Below are positions 56,571 through 64,000 of a stretch of 64,000 bases of DNA, one piece after another (the stretch's first letter is position 1; each line of letters begins with the position of its first letter). A program made the translations under genes and the position numbers. Source of the stretch: Anastrepha obliqua (lineage: Eukaryota; Arthropoda; Insecta; Diptera; Tephritidae); the NCBI RefSeq assembly GCF_027943255.1, contig NC_072893.1, positions 18,808,001 through 18,872,000 of the forward strand. Reading direction: 5' to 3'. Below the pieces are notes generated by a model. The model saw only the letters and a list, made by a program, of their open reading frames with translations, searched no databases and was not told where the DNA came from.

Positions 56571-57789
56571 TTCACACAGACTAAATTTTCCAGCAGCATT
56601 CAAATTCTTTGACTGCATTCTTTCCCCTCATTAGGCATGCAAAGCGACATATCTATGTTACTATGTGTGTGTGTATGTACAAATGCATGTCTGTATGTTT
56701 GCATCTATAAAATCTAAAAAGATATAAAAAAAATTTTCAATCCAATTGCCATGAGGTGCTTGAATGCATAATTGCCTGGAAAATTGTTAATAAAATGTTA
56801 AGTAATAATTGGCGAGTTGGTTGAATTGTGTGCGAGTATGAACAAGTGCTTTAAAACATAGAGCAAACACAATGACTTACCTAATTATTATTTGCGCGTG
56901 CGGTCATAAATCACAAGTGATAACTTTATAAAAGTGATAAATTACTGTCGTTAGTAGCGATTGGTGACAGGTGGACAAACTTATCCAAGTTCTACTTACG
57001 CATACGCAGATGTAGAGGCTACAAAAATTTATTATACCAGCAAAATTAAAAAAATATTCGTATCTAAAGGCAGAGTATGCCATAAAAAATTATTCATTCG
57101 CCTAAAGACAGCAGAAATATGGCGAATAGATAATGACATACGAATTGGCTATCCGTCTCACTAACTGCCAAAAATCATCTAATAATGTCAAGTAGTTCTA
57201 ATGTGTCAGGTAAAAAAAACTCCTATTAGTTCATTTTAATTTAATTTAATTGCAAAAAAGAAAAGCGATTACGTACGAGAGTTGCCTTTTTTATTTTGTT
57301 CCCAATAATGAGGACACAGTAATATACATAATAATGAAATTACTGTCTCTCACAATATTGTCCCCGGAATTCATGGCTGCCACCCCCAAGAAGTGGACAC
57401 CTACAAAACGAGCTTTAAGTTTTCAACATCTCCTTCTTGTATTGAAATACGTTGGCCTTGCATTTAATTTTTGATGCCCGGGAACAAAAAGAAATCATTA
57501 AGAAATCAAATCAGTGCTTTAAGGCGGATGACCCATCAATTTTACTACGAATGCAAACCTAAAAATTCAACTTAAGCCATCTATGTGGGAAATTCGCAGT
57601 TACTTAGTTGCCAACACAATAGTTTTGAGAAAAACGCATTTAAAGTTTTGCGCCGGAGCGCCCGAGCGCCCTTCGTTAATTTTTGAATAACTCGAGAAAT
57701 ATTTTTCGGATTCACTTAAAATTTCCACACAATATTTTTAAGATATTATACTTTAAGAAAATTCAAAAAACAAAAAGAGCTACATATAT
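56571..57789. other. 1.2 kb without recognisable genes
   Basis: Short GTGTGTGTATGTAC run near 56665. No motif seen in the small frames at 56961 and 57250. Confidence 0.35.
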
Positions 57790-59345
57790 ACCTCCGGATC
57801 TCGTCCCTGCTTGGTGGTAGGGAAATAACTCCTGTGGCAGGAGGGGCTAGAATCACTAGATTCGTACATAGGGGCACACCTCAGGGCGGCGTCCTCTCGC
57901 CTCTTCTTTGGCTAGTAGCTGTGGATGAAGCTTTAACTCGATTAAACAGGGGTGGGGTAAAGGTGGTAGCATATGCCGATGACTTGGTTCTAATGGTCTC
58001 AGGTCCCTTCTCATCAGTAATGGCTGAAATTTTGGAAAGTGCACTGGCTACACTCAGTAGATGGGCTGCCAGTTGCGGTCTCAGAGTCAACTTTGACAAA
58101 ATGGAGTTGATGCTATTTACCAGGAAATACAAGCCACCACCTTTTAAGCTTCCTAGACTTAACAACCAGTGTCTTACTCTTTCATCGGAAGTCAAGTATC
58201 TTGGTGTAATACTTGACCCCAAGCTCCACTGGAAGCCGCACATAGAAAATCGAGTTAAGAAGGCCAGTATAGCCTTCCACGCCTGTAAATCTATGTTCGG
58301 CAAAAAATGGGGTCTCAAGCCACGTGTCGTACTTTGGATGTACAACTTAGTGGTTCTGCCAATTTTGACATACGGTTGCCTAGTTTGGCGGGTAGCTCTT
58401 TAGAAGGGCTACAACACCACTAAACTAGAGAGAGTGCAGAGAACTGCATGTGTGGACATCATTGGTGCTTGTAGAACACGTCACACTGCTGTGCTGAACG
58501 TTATTCTGCACTTACTTCCTGTGGATCTGCAGGTTAAGTCCATTGCTGCTCAGAGCGCTACTAGGTTGAAGGAACTTGGTCTCTAGAGACGAATTCCTCT
58601 AGGACATAGTAGCATCTTGAAGCAGATCTCCCTCCCTTATCTGCTCTTCGGACTGATCTCTCCATCCGCAAACTGTGTTTTGAGGGTTGTGCTAGAGCTA
58701 TCTTTCCGAGCAGGCAAGACTGGAAGGAGGGGAGAGTCGACACGGATATAGGTACCTCTGTTTTTACTGACGGATCCAAAATGGAGTCTGGAGTGGGAGC
58801 GGGGGTTTACTCTAAATTAGCAAGCATTTCGGTCTCCTTTAAACTGCCGGAAACAAGCAGCGTTTTTCAGCAGAGGTCTTTGCGATCCTGCAGGCTTGCA
58901 AAATGCTTCGGGATCGCTGTGGGGAGGGAGACATTCATATTTTTACCGATAGTCAAGCTGCAATCAAACCACTGTCGTCGCCGTATTGCAGCTCTCTTCT
59001 CGTGAACTCCTGTAAGGAGTTCCTGGGTGCAGGAATATAGAGGGAAATGAAATTGGCTATGAGTTTGCCAGGAAGGGGTCGGCAGAACCGGTTCCAGCTG
59101 TCCCCTTCTCAGACATTGGCATCCCCTTGGCCGTCGCTAAAGGGAAACTACACATTTTCTCCCCGATAGAAACAGAACGCTTAAGGTGATGGGAATCCCC
59201 CGCCATTCAATTTCCAAACTCATTGCGGTGTTCACTGGTCACTGGGTGACCGGTACTCATGCGGAGAAGCTTGGAATTCGGTACAACCCCTATTACAAAA
59301 GCTGTGGGGATCCTGCAGAGAAAGAGACTGTGGAACACGGCACGT
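57790..59345 (+). pseudogene. LINE relic with RT, RNase H and C-terminal part
   Basis: The 57834-58403 frame has HRGTPQGGVLSPLLWLVAVD, VVAYADDLVLMVSG (intact YADD catalytic motif), FDKMELMLFTRKYKPPPFKL, VKYLGVILDPKLHWKPH and LPILTYGCLVW (thumb). After a stop (about 58401) it continues through AVLNVILHLLPVDLQ, FTDGSKMESGVGAGVYS (RNase H first Asp), a shifted EVFAILQACKMLRDR and HIFTDSQAAIKPLSS (Glu and third acidic blocks). The end is broken. The gene order is that of the I/R1/LOA group; the copy at 29131-30420 is a relative. The RT palm is the best preserved LINE stretch here, but the 5' half is absent. Confidence 0.82.
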
Positions 59346-60568
59346 AAATGCTACTTGTAGTGTACCTGGGGTACTCTTGCCATCTTACCTATCTACCCCT
59401 AACTCCCTTAAGTTTCTTTCCACAATTTAGCAGCGTTGTTCTGGCGTTAAACGATTCACGATGACTTGCCAAACCTTTTTCAACAGAAATTTCAACACAG
59501 TTGGCCATTCTCAGCTGTCAAGCCATAGTTAACGATATCGATCGTTCTCATGCATGAGAAATTTAATGTTTCTTATCTGAAGCATTTCCGCTTTTCTACC
59601 AATTTCAAAAGCACATTTTCACTCTTTTACTTGAATGCATATTTCCAAGCAATGATTTTGAAGACATTTCATGTTATTGGCATTTTACAATCAGCAAATT
59701 AAATAAATATTTGTATAATCTTTCCATTTGCTTGTGATTGCAAAAGAAGCCCAGCAACTGTCACTCCGCTACATCTCACACTTACAATAACAGTATAACT
59801 CAAACATACACACACATATGCACATGCACACCCACAAAAGTTCGATCAAAGAAATCAATAATCAAATAGAATAGCACTTCTGTTACAATGGCAGCTGGAG
59901 CTACAACAACAACAGCAACAAAAACATTACCAACAGCAAACATTTAAGTGGCAGCAACCTAAATGCGAATTGGAGTGAATTGAACTGAAATGTCATTGTG
60001 ATCGCAGTTGATCAGCGCCGCCGTCACCAGCGTCGGTTTTACATGATCGATTTTACTATGACAACACAACGCGACACGAAGCATTTGTTGTGCATTCGAT
60101 TATATGTTTTGTAAGTAGGTTATAATGGCAAATGACAAATGGTATTTGTTGCTGCTGCTGCTCACATTGCGGTGGCGGCTGACAACTTTCAGTTTGAGCA
60201 AACATACGCAAAAAATTCGAATTCAATACCGTAATTCACGCATAGTTTGTCAAATTTTTGTTCACTTTGTGATTTTTCTGACATTTATTTTTTCGCATTT
60301 TTTATTTTTTTATTTTTTTTTTCTTGAAACATTGCAAAGGCAGTTTTCTCATTTGAGAATAAAATACAAAAAACAGCATTTAAATTAAATACGTTGGCTT
60401 TGTTGTTCCTTTTGTTTGTTGGCTTATTTGTGGGCATTGTTTTGCGAAAGTTGTGATCTTGACAAACTGTAAATTTCAAGCTAACAAAGAGATATTCGCA
60501 AAACACGAGAATAGCAGTTAGTTACGCTTCACTCAACAGGGCATTAGGGCCTTAAGGGTACCCAGGCC
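59346..60568. other. 1.2 kb without recognisable genes
   Basis: Includes an ACAACAACAGCAACA run near 59900-59920. I see no TE wording, and it may be single-copy sequence. Confidence 0.4.
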
Positions 60569-60572
60569 TTAA

Positions 60573-61284
60573 GGGTACCCGGTGGTCTAGAGCACGAAAA
60601 TTTCACCTATTTTCACGATTTTTTTTTTGCCATTAAACATTTAAAAAACGATATTTCAACTTTTCGGGCTTATTAGTACGTTTATTGAGCATACAAAAAA
60701 ATTTTTTTTTTACTTTTGAAACAATATTTATTATTATAAAAATGCCGCTGAAGATGACCCTCTCAAAAAATCGAACCCGGACGGCGTAGATGATTTCGAG
60801 ACTTCTACTCATCAAGAAGATTCTTAATCAGAAAGAGTGCAGTTATGGTCTGAACAAGAACAAATCGAAAAAATGAAAAATTGATAAAATGGCGCACTTT
60901 TGAAGAAAAAGTTCGTAAAATCGGTTTTTTTTACTAGTTTTTTAGTTTAAAAAATAGGAAATTATTTAAATAAAATTATGATTCTAGTTCCGACGATAGC
61001 GATACATGTTTTGAACAACATATCCAAATTTCAAGTGATTCGGTTGAATAGTTTTTTTGTTTTCATCCCCGCCGTGCCGAAGAAAGTCGTTCCAAGATAA
61101 ATGAGTTTAAAGTTTGAGGTACAGGAGCGCGCGGACCACTCTTTACCTAAATAATGGGCTGTAGATGCTATAATATAGGGAATTTCCGCATGAAAATTTG
61201 GCAGTATATTCTTAAAAGCCTATACTTCCGAAATATTGAAAAAACAAAAAATCGATTTTTTTAAATTCCTAGACCACCGTCCCC
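60573..61284. mobile_element. TTAA-flanked MITE, piggyBac-like
   Basis: The left end GGGTACCCGGTGGTCTAG and the right end (other strand) GGGGACGGTGGTCTAGG pair imperfectly and share GGTGGTCTAG. TTAA lies directly outside both (60569-60572, 61285-61288). TTAA targets with G/C-rich ends are the mark of piggyBac-type elements. The 712 bp is non-coding. A second copy of the left end (GGCCTTAAGGGTACCC) stands just outside at about 60549, a small tandem duplication. Confidence 0.7.
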
Positions 61285-61444
61285 TTAACACAAATTAAAG
61301 CTCCAAATTGCCATACTTTTTGTGTTTTAGAAAACTGTAAACAGTGTCTGAATATTTACAAAATCCAAAACTTTTATTTTGTTAAGATCAAATGGTGTTT
61401 CGAGCTAAGAGTGCCATCAAATGTGGGCAAAAAAGGCTGGTGAT

Positions 61445-62008
61445 GCGATCAGAAAGTACCGGAAATGTTTAAATGAAACAAAACAGAGTTAAATTTCAGG
61501 CCAAATTTATTTTATCTCCTTCAAAATATGCCCCGTCTGAAGCAACACACAGATGCCAACGTTTAACCCAGTCCTCCGTGCGCCCCTGGTAGCCAGACGA
61601 AGAGATTGCCTTCAGCTCCTTCGTCGTATTCTCTTTGATCTCGTCTATCGACTGAAATCTCTTTCCACGAAGTGGTAACTTCAACTTGGGAAACAAAAAG
61701 AAGTCGCACGGGGCCATATCAGGTGAATACGGGGCTTGCACGATAGTGTTTACTTGGTGTTTAGCAAAATAATCCAGCACAATTTGGGCTCGGTGCAATT
61801 GCGCGTTATTATCATGTAAAATCGAAGAATTAATTGCCCATATTTCCGCCCGTTTGCGACGTACAGCATCTCTCAAACGCTTCAAAACGAATGAATAGTA
61901 ACAGATGTGTGTCTTAGAGTCCCACCAACATAAGAAAAAAATATGGACCGGTTCCCACGTGCGCGGTTCATTTAAATTGGACATTCCCGGTACTTTATGA
62001 TCCTAGGG
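61445..62008 (-). mobile_element. mariner deletion derivative, copy B
   Basis: It aligns end to end with 12822-13386: GATCAGAAAGTACCGGAAAT at the left, and a right end matching CCCTAGGATCATAAAGTACC with TA at 62009-62010. The outermost left bases have decayed. The open frame (162 codons) reads a short upstream part, then RRKRAEIWAINSSILHDNNA (second Asp replaced by Asn), HRAQIVLDYFAKHQVN and YSPDMAPCDFFLFPKLKLPL. The N-terminal half is missing at the same place as in copy A. Confidence 0.8.
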
Positions 62009-62284
62009 TATGGCCTATCCCTCCCAAATATCAACCTCAACTTCACGCGGTATTCCCTCTTTCAAAACTAACGAGGCTTTGATGACCGATTATAGGCAAA
62101 ATATAACCTAATCATCCCTGACGTGCTGGCAGCACGTCTGGGGTCTAAATCCGACATCTCGGCGCCAGAATCGGAGAAATAGGCTGATAACCTGCCTAAT
62201 TTAAACACAAATCTATCAATGAAACCACAACGAATAAACCTCGGAATAAACAACCCGCTCAAAATTCGATGATCCTTGGCATGA
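62009..62284. other. short unassigned stretch before the LINE
   Basis: Possibly the 5' untranslated part of the LINE that follows; no direct evidence. Confidence 0.3.
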
Positions 62285-63900
62285 AAAATAGTACCAGATT
62301 TGGAACTTGGAACATTCGTACACTTTTGGTAACATCACGTCTGCTGAAGTTAGCAAAGAATTCTTAAGCTATACACACCTTTTTCTAGCACTCAGTGAAA
62401 CCAGATGGCCTGAATCTGACTCAATAACAATAAAAGAAGGATTAATCTTCTTCTACTCCGGCAAACCTCGTGGTCAACCAAGATCCAGCGGTGTAGGTCT
62501 TCTTTTATCTAATAAAGCAAACGCAGCTCTTTTAGAATGGAAACCCCCTCTCAGACCGCACGATAATCGCCCGATTTCGTTCTCGGTTTCATAACATCTA
62601 CTGCATTCAGCGTTACGCACCTACAGAAGCAGCTCTATATTCCGAGAAGGAGGCTTTCTATAGCCTTCTATCAAGCAAAGTAGTTGCTAACGCAAACATA
62701 ACAAAGCTGCTCGGAGATTTTAATGCACAAGTTGGCTCGGACAATACAAGCATGGAAAGCGTAACGAGACGACATGGTCTGGAGAGAATGAGCGAAAATT
62801 GAGACATGTTTGTTGAGTTCTGCACCAATAACAATCTCGTCATTGGAGGCACACTTTTTGTTTTCCTTGTTCACTCCTCTCAGGAGCATAGGGCCTCGAC
62901 AAGGCTATTCCATCGTACACCGTTCTGTGCTGTTCTGTGGCGGACACAAACGTGTTGACAAACTCACCCATATTGGGTCACGCCTGATCACATTAGTGAA
63001 AATCAGATTGACCACATCGCGATAAGTCGTACTTGGAGAGGTTCCGTCGAGATATACGTAACGTATGCGCATACGCTTGTTTCAGAAGCTCAATCCGCTG
63101 CAGAAACAAACCGAACTAGAGATCTGTACAGAGTAACGAAAAAGCTGACTAACAGTGACACTCAAATCGCTGATAGTCCACTCAAAAACTCTTTCGGTCA
63201 CTTCGTTACCACGACAGAAAAGCAACTCGAAACCTGGAAAAAATATTACATCTGCATACTCTCTCCTGCACCAATAAACACCTATAATATTTGTGACTGT
63301 TCATCGCACAACATAATTAGTTCAATAGAAAACTAAGTAATCGATGACTTCTGGACAACCGGGCAACTTCCTAATGAGTTAAAAGAGAGTGCTATAATCC
63401 ACTTACCCAAAAAATGTGATCTTTCTGCTGAGTTCGGTGAACAAAATAATCGCCCAAATTTTCAATAAATGTTTATCGACGGCTCTTCAACCAAAACTCA
63501 GGGCGGCACAGGCGGGTTTCCGATCATCAGTAGAGTGACAAACCCTCTCTATCATATTTTGGTAGACTTTAAAGAAGCGTTCGATACGATCCACCACGAG
63601 TGGATCTGTGATCACTCATAACACCAAAATTAAAATATTCCACTCTATTGCACGGCTGCGAAGCTTGGAGACTTGCAACGCTTACAAGCATTTGTGAACC
63701 GTTGCTTCCGTACAGTACTTCGCGTCTTCTGACCCAACAAAATATCCAACCAAAACTTGAGGGCCATGACGAACCAAACTACAATGAGAATGGAAATGCT
63801 CAAAACAAAAGTGCGGATGGTTTGGACACATTTTAAGAAGAGATCCGAACGACATCACCCGTAAAGGGTCAAAGAGTCATATGAGGTGTCGACTTCGATA
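62285..63900 (+). pseudogene. RTE-type LINE relic with endonuclease
   Basis: The plus strand begins with the endonuclease: TRFGTWNIRTLL (about 62298), LALSETRWPESDSITIKEG, FFYSGKPRGQPRSSGVGLLL, and then KLLGDFNAQVGSDNT (about 62700), which holds the GDFN catalytic block. RT pieces follow: AAQAGFRSSVE (about 63505), VDFKEAFDTIHHEWI (about 63560), and a C-terminal part with a CEAWRL-like piece. Most of the RT palm, including FADD, is deleted. Many frameshifts. It is the complementary (5') half type to the LINE at 35864-37062, although not the same copy. Confidence 0.72.
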
Positions 63901-64000
63901 CCTCAACTTTACTTGGAATAAATTTCAATGCTACGAGTGCGGTTCCTGAGGGAAGTTGGTGTTATCATCGTGTGCTGCCATCTATCAAACGACGGCAAAG

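Noticed and set aside
1..64000. Endogenous viral gene or LTR polyprotein
   Set aside because: I looked for protease, integrase and envelope wording and saw none. All RT pieces are of the non-LTR type.

Overview
The window looks like gene-poor, AT-rich nuclear DNA from a higher dipteran, most likely a tephritid fruit fly. That reading is an inference from three things: an innexin exon pair that closely matches Drosophila Inx7, several copies of a tRNA-derived SINE of a type I associate with tephritids, and a DD41D (rosa-type) mariner, a group first described from Ceratitis. The only host gene I can support is the 3' part of Inx7: two coding exons at 5392-5923 and 9328-9661 on the + strand, with matching splice phase. 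Its 5' exons are not visible and probably lie upstream of the window. Nearly everything else recognisable is mobile or repetitive DNA.

Layout. 1-1860: an irritans-type mariner relic split by a MITE, next to a LINE RT relic. 2035-5330: a SINE scrap, a duplicated minisatellite block, a Helitron-type 5' end with internal tandem repeats, and a 550 bp TTATG microsatellite. 5392-9661: Inx7, whose 3.4 kb intron holds an eight-unit tandem array and a pogo-like transposon relic. 10-20 kb: LINE relics, an AAAAT microsatellite, two copies of one Tc1-like family and a mariner deletion derivative. 21.1-24.3 kb: the best preserved mobile locus, an apparently intact DD41D element inside an older mariner, with a second DD41D relic beside it. 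24.7-33 kb: SINEs, a TA-flanked composite with a mariner inside, and RNase H-bearing LINE relics. 35-38.9 kb: a short DD41D derivative, an RTE-type LINE 3' half, an unidentified 88-codon ORF and a mariner relic. 41.4-49.1 kb: a DD41D pseudogene, a mellifera-type mariner and a 4.25 kb long-TIR composite that contains a mariner and a LINE. 49.2-50.9 kb: the 3' end of a Helitron with an open PIF1-type helicase ORF. 51.5-53.1 kb: a SINE and an irritans mariner. 53.8-56.6 kb: AT-rich satellite with higher-order structure. 57.8-64 kb: two LINE relics, a TTAA-flanked MITE and a second copy of the mariner deletion derivative.

The elements form a layered record: transposons inside transposons, with intact TA, TAA or TTAA target duplications giving relative ages. 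The freshest layer is the DD41D copy at 22309-23626, which has perfect 27 bp TIRs and an uninterrupted 361-residue transposase. No rRNA or tRNA genes, CRISPR arrays or bacterial features are present. Family assignments come from reading motifs by eye, not from searches.
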